Part shown: positions 42,568 through 51,510 of the stretch, piece by piece
Numbering within the stretch: position 1 is the stretch's first letter
Layout: every line of letters begins with the position of its first letter
Assembly (NCBI GenBank): GCA_017394605.1
Contig: JAFPXU010000028.1
Location: 9,499-73,498 of the forward strand
DNA length: 64,000 bases
Reading direction: 5' to 3'
From: Clostridia bacterium
GTDB taxonomy: Bacteria; Bacillota_A; Clostridia; Christensenellales; CAG-138
Translations under genes and position numbers: made by a program
The notes under the pieces: model-generated
Told to the model about the DNA's origin: nothing
Seen by the model: the letters and a program-made list of their open reading frames with translations, nothing else
Database searches by the model: none

Positions 42568-43668
42568 TTAGGACTGCACAAGATAAGCACTGATGAATGC
42601 ATCAAGATCGCCGTCCATAACAGCTTGGATGTTTCCGTTCTCAACGCCGGTTCTGTGATCCTTTACCAAGGTATAGGGCTGGAAGACATAGGAGCGGATC
42701 TGGCTTCCCCATTCGATTTTTTTCATGATGCCTTTAATATCCGCCATCTGCTGCTCGCGTTCGCGCTCCTGAAGCTCAACGAGTTTACCGCGCAGGATTC
42801 GCATCGCCATTTCCTTGTTCTGCAGCTGGCTTCGCTCGTTCTGGCACTGGACAACGATGCCGGTCGGGATATGCGTAATACGGATCGCGGAAGAAACCTT
42901 GTTGACATTCTGACCGCCTGCGCCACCGGAACGATAGGTATCGACGCGAAGATCGTCCGGATCGATTTTAACATCAGAAGCGTCGTCATCAAAAATCGGC
43001 GTAACATCAAGGGACGCAAAGGAGGTATGGCGCCTCGCATTCGAGTCGAACGGAGAAATTCTGACAAGACGGTGCACGCCTTTTTCGGCTTTCAGATAGC
43101 CGTACGCATTTTCTCCTGAAACTTCGAACGTGACGGATTTGATACCGGCATCTTCCCCGTCCAGCAGATCGACTTCCTTGACGGTCCAGCCGCGGGATTC
43201 GCAGTACCTTGTGTACATCCTGTACAGCATTTCAGTCCAGTCCTGCGCCTCTGTTCCGCCTGCGCCGGCATGCAGCGACAGAACGGCATTCGTTCCGTCA
43301 TACGGACCTTTTAACAGCATTTCAAGGCGAAGAGCCTGAACCTTCTCGGTGAAGGAAGAAAGCTCGGTTTTCAGCTCCTCCACAAGGGAGTCGTCATTTT
43401 CTTCTTCCGCCATTTCCACGAGCGTATCGAGATCCTCCGCAGCGGACACCAGCTTCTCATAACGTTTCAGCTTGTTTTCCACAAGCTTTGCCCTCTGATT
43501 GATTTTGTTGGCGGAATCTATATCGTTCCAGAAATCCGGTGCGCTCATCTGATCCTGGAGTTCTTTCAGCTCGCTTTTCAGCTCGTCCGGCTTCAGGGAG
43601 GCCCCGGCTTCCTGCAGAAGGGACTTCTGCTCTTGTATTTTCTGCTTGTATTCATCTAAAACGACCAT
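42568..43668 (-). CDS. prfB: Peptide chain release factor 2
   Basis: Recognises UGA and UAA stops and releases the finished protein. The 366-residue protein has the SPF tripeptide (RISPFDSNARR) that marks RF2 and the catalytic GGQ (GGAGGQNVNK). Unlike E. coli and B. subtilis prfB, the reading frame is continuous through the usual frameshift point: around codons 23-27 it reads AGASLKPDEL with no in-frame TGA. The ribosome binding site GGGAGG lies within the end of secA, 7 nt from the start. The secA-prfB order is classic for Firmicutes. Confidence 0.97.
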   Translation of the reverse strand: MVVLDEYKQKIQEQKSLLQEAGASLKPDELKSELKELQDQMSAPDFWNDIDSANKINQRAKLVENKLKRYEKLVSAAEDLDTLVEMAEEENDDSLVEELKTELSSFTEKVQALRLEMLLKGPYDGTNAVLSLHAGAGGTEAQDWTEMLYRMYTRYCESRGWTVKEVDLLDGEDAGIKSVTFEVSGENAYGYLKAEKGVHRLVRISPFDSNARRHTSFASLDVTPIFDDDASDVKIDPDDLRVDTYRSGGAGGQNVNKVSSAIRITHIPTGIVVQCQNERSQLQNKEMAMRILRGKLVELQEREREQQMADIKGIMKKIEWGSQIRSYVFQPYTLVKDHRTGVENGNIQAVMDGDLDAFISAYLVQS

Positions 43669-43671
43669 GTG

Positions 43672-46422
43672 TTACCTCCCCTTGCCACAGCAATTCTTGT
43701 ATTTCTTCCCGCTGCCGCAGGGGCAGGGATCGTTTCTTCCGATTTGGGCCTTGGCACTTTTACGGACCGGCTTGTTCCCGCCTTCAGAAGGGGTGTCTAC
43801 CGGTTTGGCGACCTGTTCGCGCTTGACGGGCGTTTTCCTGACGGAGATACGGAAAATGGTTTTTGCGGTCTGTTCCCGGATTTCTTCGACCATTGTGTCA
43901 AACATTTCAAAACCTTCCGCGGTATAGGCGTTGACGGGATCACGCTGGCCGTATGCGCGGAGGCCGATCCCCTGTTTGAGCTGATCCATGGCGTCGATAT
44001 GATCCATCCAGTGCGAGTCGACGGTCCGGAGAAGGACGACGCGTTCCACCTCTCTCATATCGCCGCCTTCGCTCGTGATTTCCTGTTCCTTTTCGCGGTA
44101 ACGTTTATCCGCAATCTCATAGATCCGGGCGCGCACATCCTCGTGACGCATGGACATGATCTCCTCTTTCGAGAAGAGAGGTTCTTTCGGAATGAAGCAG
44201 AGGTCACAGACTTCGTTGGAGAGAGCGGTGAGGTCCCATGCGTCCGAAGAGGCATGGGAGCTGGCAAACGTATCCAGAATCGAGTCAAGAGAAGAGTGCA
44301 GCATGTCCAGAACGCTGTCGTGAACATCCTCGCCCATAAGGACGCGCCTGCGCTGACCGTAGATGATCTCGCGCTGCTTATTCATGACATCATCGTAGCG
44401 GAGAACATTTTTCCGGATTTCAAAGTTGCTGGATTCGACCCTCTTCTGCGCATTTTCAATCTGTTTGGAGATGATCTTGGCTTCAATCGGAACATCATCG
44501 TCCGGGTTCAGCTTTTCCATAACGCCGGAGATTCGGTCCGCCCCGAAACGACGCATCAGATCATCTTCAAGCGAGACATAGAAACGGGTGCTGCCCGGGT
44601 CTCCCTGACGTCCTGCGCGGCCACGGAGCTGATTATCGATGCGGCGACTTTCATGCCGCTCTGTTCCGATAATATGGAGCCCGCCGAGGGAAACGACTTT
44701 CTGGTGTTCCAGCTTGACTTCCGCGGAGAACTGCTCATAAAGCGAATTGTACTTTGCTCTTGCGGCAAGAATATCTGCATCGTCGGTATCGGCATGGCTG
44801 GTAGCCTCTTCGATCAGGTCCTCTTCCATTCCCTCCTGACGGAGTGCCCGTCTTGCGAGGAAATCCGGATTGCCGCCCAGCAGGATGTCCGTGCCACGGC
44901 CGGCCATGTTGGTCGCGATCGTGACCTGATTCAGTTTGCCTGCCTGGGCGACGATTTCCGCTTCTTTTGCGTGGTATTTCGCGTTCAGGACTTCATGACG
45001 GATGCCCTTGTGTTTCAGCATCTGTGAAAGATATTCGCTTTTTTCAACAGAAATCGTGCCGACCAGAACCGGCTGACCGGTTGCGTGGTATTGTTCGATT
45101 TCCTTGATGACCGCGCGGAATTTCCCTTCTTCCGTAGAGTAAACGACGTCGTTCAAATCCTCGCGGATCATCGGCATATTGGTGGGGATCTCCACGACGT
45201 CAAGATCGTAGATATCCATGAATTCCGATTCTTCTGTTTTTGCGGTACCGGTCATTCCCGCTAGTTTTTTGAACATGCGGAAATAATTCTGGAAGGTGAT
45301 GGTCGCGAGCGTTTTGTTCTCGTGTTCAACCTTAACGCCCTCTTTAGCCTCCAGTGCCTGATGAAGACCTTCATTGTACCGTCTTCCGATCATAAGACGC
45401 CCGGTGAATTCGTCCACAATGATGACCTGACCGTCCTGAACGACGTAATCCCTGTCGCGGACAAAGAGAGATCTTGCGCGGAGCGCCTGAAGAATATAGT
45501 GATTCAGTTCAGCGTTGTCCGGATCGGCAAGCGAATCGATTCCGAAGTATTGTTCTGCTTTGCGGATGCCCTGCGCGGTCAGCTGAACGGTGCGCCGTTT
45601 GATATCGCACTGATAGTCGCCGTCTTCCGGGATTTCCTCACCCATTAGATAATCTGCTTTGCTCTGCTGAACAAGATTGGCCCCTCGCTGGAGTTTCTGC
45701 ACAAAGCGGTCCGCTTTCTCATACATTTCGGAGGATTCTTCACCGATTCCGCTGATGATGAGAGGCGTGCGGGCCTCGTCGATCAGGATGGAGTCCACCT
45801 CATCCACGATTGCGAATTCAAGATCCCGCTGAACCATCTGCTCGCGGTACACGACCATGTTGTCCCGCAGATAATCAAATCCGAATTCATTGTTCGTCCC
45901 GTAAGTAATATCCGCGGCATACGCTGCCCTGCGTTCGTCGTTTTCCAGATCGTGCACGATACAGCCGACGCTCAATCCGAGGAAACGGTGGATTTTACCC
46001 ATCCACTGTGCATCGCGGTGAGCCAGATAATCGTTCACGGTTACGATGTGAACCCCTTTGCCGTTCAGGGCGTTCAGATAGGCGGGAAGCGTAGCGACCA
46101 GCGTTTTTCCTTCGCCCGTTTTCATCTCGGCTATTCTGCCCTGATGCAGAACCATTCCGCCGAGCAGCTGCACATCGAAGTGCCGCATGTTGACGGTACG
46201 GACGGCTGCTTCGCGCACAACAGCAAAAGCTTCACACATGATATCGTCGAGCGTTTCGCCGTTTTTAAGACGCTCCTTGAACTGCGCCGTCTTTCCGCGA
46301 AGCTCTGCGTCGCTCAGCCGTTTGATTTCCGGCTCCAGCGAATTGATTCTGGCAACATAAGGGCGCAGCTTTTTAAGCCTGCTCTCACTTGTGTTTCCCA
46401 GAAGGCTGTCGAAAAAACTCAT
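43672..46422 (-). CDS. secA: Preprotein translocase ATPase SecA
   Basis: Motor of the Sec export pathway, acting at SecYEG. The 916-residue protein has Walker [31 protein letters not shown], the second motor domain with [10 protein letters not shown], a helical scaffold, and the C-terminal zinc motif [14 protein letters not shown]. Length is slightly over the Firmicutes norm. It starts its own transcript with prfB following after 3 nt. Its leader has an extended -10 and a small perfect inverted repeat just before the AGAGG ribosome binding site. Confidence 0.97.
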   Translation of the reverse strand: MSFFDSLLGNTSESRLKKLRPYVARINSLEPEIKRLSDAELRGKTAQFKERLKNGETLDDIMCEAFAVVREAAVRTVNMRHFDVQLLGGMVLHQGRIAEMKTGEGKTLVATLPAYLNALNGKGVHIVTVNDYLAHRDAQWMGKIHRFLGLSVGCIVHDLENDERRAAYAADITYGTNNEFGFDYLRDNMVVYREQMVQRDLEFAIVDEVDSILIDEARTPLIISGIGEESSEMYEKADRFVQKLQRGANLVQQSKADYLMGEEIPEDGDYQCDIKRRTVQLTAQGIRKAEQYFGIDSLADPDNAELNHYILQALRARSLFVRDRDYVVQDGQVIIVDEFTGRLMIGRRYNEGLHQALEAKEGVKVEHENKTLATITFQNYFRMFKKLAGMTGTAKTEESEFMDIYDLDVVEIPTNMPMIREDLNDVVYSTEEGKFRAVIKEIEQYHATGQPVLVGTISVEKSEYLSQMLKHKGIRHEVLNAKYHAKEAEIVAQAGKLNQVTIATNMAGRGTDILLGGNPDFLARRALRQEGMEEDLIEEATSHADTDDADILAARAKYNSLYEQFSAEVKLEHQKVVSLGGLHIIGTERHESRRIDNQLRGRAGRQGDPGSTRFYVSLEDDLMRRFGADRISGVMEKLNPDDDVPIEAKIISKQIENAQKRVESSNFEIRKNVLRYDDVMNKQREIIYGQRRRVLMGEDVHDSVLDMLHSSLDSILDTFASSHASSDAWDLTALSNEVCDLCFIPKEPLFSKEEIMSMRHEDVRARIYEIADKRYREKEQEITSEGGDMREVERVVLLRTVDSHWMDHIDAMDQLKQGIGLRAYGQRDPVNAYTAEGFEMFDTMVEEIREQTAKTIFRISVRKTPVKREQVAKPVDTPSEGGNKPVRKSAKAQIGRNDPCPCGSGKKYKNCCGKGR

Positions 46423-46442
46423 AGGGGAAAAACCTCTCAGAA

Positions 46443-46457
46443 CGCTTGTTTCAAGCG
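46443..46457. repeat. Inverted repeat in the secA leader
   Basis: CGCTTG-TTT-CAAGCG is a perfect 6-bp palindrome arm pair, 20 nt before the secA start and 16 nt after the -10 box. It could be an RNA hairpin that affects translation or a protein-binding site. Confidence 0.5.
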
Positions 46458-46473
46458 GAATTTTAACCTATTG

Positions 46474-46482
46474 ATTATAGCA
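46474..46482 (-). promoter_or_regulatory. Extended -10 promoter of secA-prfB
   Basis: The minus strand reads TGCTATAAT, a consensus extended -10, about 50 nt upstream of secA. Confidence 0.6.
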
Positions 46483-46506
46483 TATAAGGGATGATTCAAA
46501 AAGGCA

Positions 46507-47070
46507 TTAATGTGAAGGCCACGGGAAGAATTTGTCACCTTTTACAAGATACGCCTGAAGGGAGATCTCCGCCATGGGGGAATCCGAAAGAGAATCGGAG
46601 AAAAAGTTTTCGATCACTGTGTCCGGAAACCGCTCCCGAAAACGGAGCGGCTTTTCGGAACCGCTGCAATTTGATCCCGTGTATGCTCCGGTATGCATGT
46701 CTACCGGGGAACCCATGACATGGGAGATATTCAGGGCGCTGCACGCGGGAAGGATCAGGAATTCCGGTGACGCCGAGATGACGACATCGTCATCCCTGTG
46801 AAGGCCGGGATACCAATTTTTGATGTTGCGCATATGATCCGCCCAGAAATCCCGCAGTCTGTCTTCCATGGACGGAACTTTCCCGAACATACGAAACAAA
46901 ACCTGCTTTGCTTTGGTCTTGCTTGTAAGACGGAGCTTATAGAAGCAATACGCACAGGCAAAGCGCAGGATATAAACGGACAGGGAAGGCTGCTTTTTAA
47001 TATTGTACAGGATGAAATCAGCGGTGCTGTCCCCGCGGTAAATGGTGTTGTCAAAATCAAATACGTTCAC
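46507..47070 (-). CDS. HAD-family phosphatase
   Basis: A 187-residue haloacid-dehalogenase-type hydrolase. Motif I is NVFDFDNTIY with both catalytic Asp. Motif II is SASPEF, and the C-terminal EKPLRFRERFP and AEISLQAYLVKGDKFFPWP resemble the PSPase-like/YhfM group that acts on small phosphomonoesters or polyprenyl phosphates. It follows dapF by 18 nt and is the last gene of that group, close to the secA promoter. A hydrophobic stretch at about residues 30-45 may be a membrane-facing cap. The substrate is unknown. Confidence 0.8.
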   Translation of the reverse strand: MNVFDFDNTIYRGDSTADFILYNIKKQPSLSVYILRFACAYCFYKLRLTSKTKAKQVLFRMFGKVPSMEDRLRDFWADHMRNIKNWYPGLHRDDDVVISASPEFLILPACSALNISHVMGSPVDMHTGAYTGSNCSGSEKPLRFRERFPDTVIENFFSDSLSDSPMAEISLQAYLVKGDKFFPWPSH

Positions 47071-47088
47071 TGCCTGGATAAATGCGGA

Positions 47089-47913
47089 TCAGAATTCTCC
47101 GGTGCAGATAACGGCGGCGGGACCTGTCATAAACACATGATTTGATTCGTCCCAATCGATGTGCAGTTCCCCCAGTTCTATTCTGACCGTAACGGATTTT
47201 TCCGTTTTGTTATTGAGCACACACGCGACAAGAGAACTGCTAGCCCCGGTTCCGCAGCAGAGTGTTCTCCCGCAGCCGCGTTCCCAGGTCCGCATTTCGA
47301 TCGTATTCCTGTCGATGACGTGGACAAAATTCACGTTGGTGCGTTTCGGGAATATCGGGGCATGTTCGATGGCGTCGCCATACCTGGAGATATCCAAATC
47401 GGAAAGATCGTTTACGAATACGATCGTGTGCGGCACGCCGACAAGGACAGAAGTGATGCGGAGCTCTGTTCCGAGGATTTCCAGACTGCGGTCAACGCAA
47501 AGACCTGTTCCGGATACGGGGATTTCCTCGCATTGCAGGTGCGGCACACCCATATCCACGCGAACCTGACCCGCGAACGGGCCATCGGAAACCAGTTCCG
47601 GGCAAACGCGGCCGGCGAGTGTTTCCACAGACATGCGTGTCTTGCTGACGATGCCGGAATCATAGACATATTTGCAGAAACAGCGTATTCCGTTTCCGCA
47701 CATTTCCGCTTCGCTTCCGTCGCTGTTGAAGATTTGCATACGGATGTCTTCTGTCTTGCTGTTTCTTACGACAAGAATTCCGTCTGCTCCGACGCCGGTG
47801 TTGCGATGACACATCCGGACAGCCATTGACGCGTAGTCGGTGCTGTCGGGGAGCGAACGTCCGTCAATGACGAGAAAATCATTGCCGAGGCCGTGCATTT
47901 TAGTAAAAAACAT
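47089..47913 (-). CDS. dapF: Diaminopimelate epimerase
   Basis: Converts LL- to meso-diaminopimelate, the cross-linking residue of the wall and the precursor of lysine. The 274-residue protein has the two catalytic cysteines in EMCGNGIRC and CCGTGASSS and the N-terminal FTKMHGLGNDFLV. This supports a meso-DAP type peptidoglycan or use of the DAP lysine route. The AAGGAGA ribosome binding site overlaps the end of the upstream ModE-like gene, so the two are probably co-transcribed. Confidence 0.96.
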   Translation of the reverse strand: MFFTKMHGLGNDFLVIDGRSLPDSTDYASMAVRMCHRNTGVGADGILVVRNSKTEDIRMQIFNSDGSEAEMCGNGIRCFCKYVYDSGIVSKTRMSVETLAGRVCPELVSDGPFAGQVRVDMGVPHLQCEEIPVSGTGLCVDRSLEILGTELRITSVLVGVPHTIVFVNDLSDLDISRYGDAIEHAPIFPKRTNVNFVHVIDRNTIEMRTWERGCGRTLCCGTGASSSLVACVLNNKTEKSVTVRIELGELHIDWDESNHVFMTGPAAVICTGEF

Positions 47914-47927
47914 ATGGAATCTCCTTA

Positions 47928-48272
47928 TCAGCTGAAAAATTCTACGAACGCTTCATCGGCGTAGGCTCTGATGGCGGATTCAAATTCACGAAACCGCTGC
48001 AGAAAATTCAGAGCCTCCTCTGTCAAATCTGCTCCGCCGCCTCCCTTTCCTCCCGTGACAGAGGTAAGGAGCTTAAAACCGAGCGTTTCTTCGGCGGTCT
48101 TTACGATCCGCCATGCTTTACTGTAAGCCATATTCATGCTTGCGGCGGACTGCCGCAGGGAGTGGGTTACCTGAACCCGTTCCAACAGTTGGGCGATACC
48201 GGGGCCGAAGCACTTCTCGTCCCCGTATATCCGGACAATCAATCCATAATGCAGTTGCCGTTCTTGCTGCAT
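47928..48272 (-). CDS. ModE-like winged-helix DNA-binding protein
   Basis: A 114-residue protein matching the N-terminal LysR-type winged helix of ModE: a helix-turn-helix around SAASMNMAYSKAWRIVKTAE and the wing SVTGGKGGGGADLTEEA. The molybdate-binding C-terminal domains of full ModE are absent. Such short forms occur beside molybdate or formate-dehydrogenase genes, but here the neighbour is dapF. The start at 48272 follows GGGGG with 7-nt spacing; an upstream in-frame Met at 48428 would add about 50 residues without similarity. It may regulate its own promoter; the ligand is unknown. Confidence 0.82.
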   Translation of the reverse strand: MQQERQLHYGLIVRIYGDEKCFGPGIAQLLERVQVTHSLRQSAASMNMAYSKAWRIVKTAEETLGFKLLTSVTGGKGGGGADLTEEALNFLQRFREFESAIRAYADEAFVEFFS

Positions 48273-48339
48273 GACCATACCCCCAAAAAACAGTCTGCCA
48301 CAGGGCACGAATAATTGATGACTGGATGCATGAATATAG

Positions 48340-48345
48340 TATAAT
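48340..48345 (+). promoter_or_regulatory. -10 box for the unknown gene at 48403
   Basis: A consensus TATAAT within ATAGTATAAT. The -35 is poor (TTGATG at 19-nt spacing). It gives a leader of about 50 nt. Confidence 0.45.
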
Positions 48346-48402
48346 TGTAGGAGAGTTTTTCTGCCTGTGTCAATGCAGACGATAAAAATGGACGGAGTTA
48401 CG

Positions 48403-48978
48403 ATGGATCTGATCAGCGAAATCCGCAATGCAATCCGTGAAGGAATCGAGAGAGGTCTTCAGCTGAAAACAGATGACAGGCAGATCCGTATTCCCGCGAA
48501 AGATGCGGCGGCCTCCAGTTCTGTATTGGTGCGAACAGAATCGGATGCGGTGAAAGAGGCCGAGAAGCTGAGCTGTTCTCTGGACTGTTTCCCGGATGTC
48601 CGCGGGGCAAGACTTCTGTCACGGGTCAGGGCAAGCCGGGGATGGCTTCTGTTCGATCTGTCAAAGGAGTTGTACGATCTTGCGGCGGAGGCTGCTCCGC
48701 TTCCGGCAGGTCCGCCTTGCGGAGAGTCTTACTGTTACTACAGAATGAACATGCTGGCGAGGTATCCTTCTCACGGCTGCCCGGATGATGAATCCGTACA
48801 GCGCGCGCTTCTTCTTTGCTGGACGGCATACGCCGGACTATACAAGTCGGGACGGGAGCAGGCGGAAGAAGCTCTGCTGGCGATGGGAAGAAAGCTGCCT
48901 GCCATTGAGCGCCAGAGCCTGCTCAGAGCATGCGGAGATATAGGACGGACAGCCATACGGCTTTTATACAGTGAGTAA
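48403..48978 (+). CDS. Unrecognised 191-residue protein
   Basis: I do not recognise this protein. It is soluble and largely helical, with no signal peptide. It has five Cys scattered through the middle and C-terminal parts (CSLDC, CGESYC) and a C-terminal helical half. The last 90 residues (YRMNMLAR to LLYSE) faintly recall the helical DALR anticodon-binding domain of arginyl- and cysteinyl-tRNA synthetases, but the match is too weak to assign. ATG 48403 is chosen for the GGAG 6 nt upstream; in-frame ATGs at 48367, 48373 and 48388 lack one. It is followed directly by the metallo-hydrolase gene, so the two form an operon. Confidence 0.65.
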   Translation: MDLISEIRNAIREGIERGLQLKTDDRQIRIPAKDAAASSSVLVRTESDAVKEAEKLSCSLDCFPDVRGARLLSRVRASRGWLLFDLSKELYDLAAEAAPLPAGPPCGESYCYYRMNMLARYPSHGCPDDESVQRALLLCWTAYAGLYKSGREQAEEALLAMGRKLPAIERQSLLRACGDIGRTAIRLLYSE

Positions 48979-48993
48979 ATGGAGGAAAGAAAA

Positions 48994-49650
48994 ATGAGAA
49001 TTCAATACTACGGTCATTCCTGCTTTCTGATTACCACAGATTCCGGGATGCGTATTCTAACCGATCCATGTGATCCGACAACGGGATATACGCTGAAGAA
49101 TATCCGATGCGATTGCGTTACCGTCAGCCATTCCCATTTCGATCACAGCTATACGGACGCAGCATGCGGTTCTCCCGCAATTCTGGAAAGCGGAGCGGAT
49201 CTTAAAATCGGTGACATGAGAATCTATACCGTCAAAACGTTTCATGACGATAAGGAGGGAGAACTTCGCGGCGAGAACGCGGTCTTCTGTTTTGAGACAG
49301 ATGGGCTCCGGCTTGTGCATCTCGGCGATTTCGGCGAAGCGGAGCTACGGGACGAGACGGCAGAAGCAATCGGACAGCCGGACATTCTGTTCATCCCGGT
49401 CGGAGGGACATTTACGGTCGATGCTGCCGGAGCGCTGGCGGTAGCGGAAAAACTGAACCCGAAACTTTTGATTCCGATGCACTACATGACGGACGTTCTG
49501 TCGTTTAAGATAGCGGGCGTCACTACATTTCTGAAAGCTGCCGGGAGCAAGTGGAAGAAAGATATCTTGAACTTATCGCACGCTACGGTCAGCAAAGAAA
49601 CGTTGCCCGAGAAGCGTACGATCCTGGTTCTGGACTATTTGAAAAAATAG
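48994..49650 (+). CDS. MBL-fold metallo-hydrolase
   Basis: A 218-residue metallo-beta-lactamase-fold protein. The metal-binding HSHFDHS, the later HLGDFGE and a C-terminal MHYMTDV are those of the UPF0173/UlaG-like group of cytosolic hydrolases. It starts at ATG 48994, which has a GGAGGA ribosome binding site; an earlier ATG at 48979 abuts the upstream stop and itself overlaps this site. The substrate is unknown; UlaG-type members cleave lactones or phosphodiesters. Confidence 0.9.
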   Translation: MRIQYYGHSCFLITTDSGMRILTDPCDPTTGYTLKNIRCDCVTVSHSHFDHSYTDAACGSPAILESGADLKIGDMRIYTVKTFHDDKEGELRGENAVFCFETDGLRLVHLGDFGEAELRDETAEAIGQPDILFIPVGGTFTVDAAGALAVAEKLNPKLLIPMHYMTDVLSFKIAGVTTFLKAAGSKWKKDILNLSHATVSKETLPEKRTILVLDYLKK

Positions 49651-49656
49651 AGGTAT

Positions 49657-50364
49657 CTAACGCCCGGGAATCAGATAAAGAAGAAAATTGGCCTTATAGA
49701 AAAAGTTTCCGAAAAATGATTCCGACACAAATTCGTAGAGTTTCGGAAGAACGGTCAGGCAGATCGGCATGAGCAGGAAAATCGCGAACAGGATCAGCAG
49801 ACCCTGGAGAAGACCGATGCCCGCGCCAATCAGACCGTCTCCGCGGACAAGGGAAGGGAAACCGTTCCTGCCGTACTCGACGCTCTGAATGATGATGCCG
49901 AGAATGACCCGAAGCACGGCAAAGATGATCAGCAGAGAGAAGATGTTGATGACGACGGAAACGATCGTCAGGTTGAAATAGTCGCCGAGAGTTGTAATGC
50001 CTTGGTCAGCGAACGACTCTGAGGCGACATTTTGTATGACGCGGCTGCCCATGGGAATCGGCATATCCGCATTGTCTACGATTGCTTTCAGCCGGTCGGA
50101 AGAAACCTGACTGATGGGAATGCGGGTCAGTTCGACATCCGTCGCGGCAACGTATTCCGCCCCTTCCGTATAGTAGAGGAGCATATTGTACAGTGCATCA
50201 TGTCCCTTGATTGCGGCGGCGACCGCCCGAAGGCCAAGAAGACCTGCCACATAAGAAATAACAGTCGCTATTGTGCCGAACGCAGCGTTGATGAAGCCGC
50301 GGTAGAACCCGCTCAGCACAGCGATGGCGAGAATCAGCAGTACGCCTACGTCGATTGCGTTCAC
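49657..50364 (-). CDS. CvpA family membrane protein
   Basis: A 235-residue membrane protein with about four to five transmembrane helices, resembling CvpA/colicin V production proteins. The N-terminal MNAIDVGVLLILAIAVLSGFYRGF is typical. In between helices 2 and 3 is an external loop of about 80 residues. CvpA-like proteins are linked to envelope integrity and bile or stress tolerance. The start codon is GTG at 50364 with GGAGG 5 nt upstream. It is the last of three genes (DAG kinase, DUF5711-like, CvpA). Confidence 0.8.
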   Translation of the reverse strand: MNAIDVGVLLILAIAVLSGFYRGFINAAFGTIATVISYVAGLLGLRAVAAAIKGHDALYNMLLYYTEGAEYVAATDVELTRIPISQVSSDRLKAIVDNADMPIPMGSRVIQNVASESFADQGITTLGDYFNLTIVSVVINIFSLLIIFAVLRVILGIIIQSVEYGRNGFPSLVRGDGLIGAGIGLLQGLLILFAIFLLMPICLTVLPKLYEFVSESFFGNFFYKANFLLYLIPGR

Positions 50365-50379
50365 AGAGGCCTCCAGATA

Positions 50380-51507
50380 CTATTTCACAGACGCCGTATA
50401 GAACTGTCCGCCGCTTTCCAGCAGAAGCATGGTGTCCGACAGCTTATAGGCGTTTTCAATCGGATACTCCAGTGCGGCAGTTTCCGAAAGGGAACCGTCA
50501 AGTTTATAGGTAAACATCTTCTCCCTGGATACAACGATAAGAGAGTTATTCATAAGGAAACCCGCAACACCCTCACTCGGAAGCTGCAGGTATGTTTCCG
50601 TAACGGTATTGTCAGCCTCCGTAATACGAAGCAGTTTTACGGAATGCATGTCCCCGCCGCGCGGAGTCAGCAAGAATGTAGGAGACGCGGAGAAATCCAG
50701 TACCGTATAGCCGTAAATCGTAAACCGGCCGGTTTCCTGATTTCCGCCGTGGGTATACCGTATGATCTGATTGGTTCCGGCGACGAATATGCTGGAGTCC
50801 GTGATGTAGACATCCTCCACCAGCTGGCTCTGAATCTGAATGGCGCCCGTCTGACTTTTCTTGGCAAGCTCATAGGTACGGATCGTTACGGTCGGTTCGC
50901 TGGCCGTAATGGAAAGAAGCTCGATCCAGAACCGCTCCCCGTTCACGTTGTAAAAACCGAAATCCACAATGAAAGTGTTGCCGGGCAGGATCTGATCCAA
51001 CTGCTCGCCGTCTTCCGTCATAATGAGCACGCTTTCCTGACCATCGGAATCCTTTCTCAGGACCGCGAGATGCTTAATTCCGCACTCCACGGTTTCGATG
51101 GTTCCCGTGAAAGTCATGGGAGAGGTCTTTCCGACGACCTGGAGAGAGTTCCGGTTATAAACGGCAGACATTGTAGTGTTTCCGGTCATCCGGATATCGT
51201 CCGCGGCGGTACCGTATGTGTAATTTCGCTTCTCGTCTATCCAGTCATAATAATGGATCGCGCCGTCTGTCTGATACAGAAGCCCGCGGCCGGTATTCAG
51301 ATGCGTCATGCCGGATGAGATCGGGGTCTGCGTCATGGCAATCGTTCGTTCGCGATCACGGAAGAACATAAGATAGACGACCAGCGCGACCGTAAATATG
51401 CCGACCAGGATTCCTGTAAACAACAGCGTGCGGAATCCGCGGCTTTTTCTGCGGCGGGGGGGTGTCTGACGGCGTTCTGCCTGATTGGGACGGTAACGGG
51501 ATTCCAT
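50380..51507 (-). CDS. Membrane-anchored DUF5711-like protein
   Basis: A 375-residue protein with a very basic cytosolic N-terminus (RRRKSRGFR), one transmembrane helix (about 27-48) and a large extracellular domain of repeated beta-strand blocks that looks like a beta-propeller. I see no catalytic motif. It resembles the DUF5711 family of Clostridia, whose role is unknown. It lies between a DAG-kinase-like gene (3 nt gap) and the CvpA gene (15 nt gap), so a role in envelope or lipid upkeep is a guess from context. Confidence 0.75.
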   Translation of the reverse strand: MESRYRPNQAERRQTPPRRRKSRGFRTLLFTGILVGIFTVALVVYLMFFRDRERTIAMTQTPISSGMTHLNTGRGLLYQTDGAIHYYDWIDEKRNYTYGTAADDIRMTGNTTMSAVYNRNSLQVVGKTSPMTFTGTIETVECGIKHLAVLRKDSDGQESVLIMTEDGEQLDQILPGNTFIVDFGFYNVNGERFWIELLSITASEPTVTIRTYELAKKSQTGAIQIQSQLVEDVYITDSSIFVAGTNQIIRYTHGGNQETGRFTIYGYTVLDFSASPTFLLTPRGGDMHSVKLLRITEADNTVTETYLQLPSEGVAGFLMNNSLIVVSREKMFTYKLDGSLSETAALEYPIENAYKLSDTMLLLESGGQFYTASVK

Positions 51508-51510
51508 TGC

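Noticed and set aside
43669..45027. Long open frame (452 codons) antisense to secA
   Set aside because: Entirely inside secA on the other strand, with no recognisable domain and no suitable ribosome binding site; typical of GC-skewed antisense frames.
50032..51318. Long open frame (428 codons) antisense to the CvpA and DUF5711-like genes
   Set aside because: Runs across two genes and their gap on the opposite strand, with Arg/His-rich composition and no family likeness.
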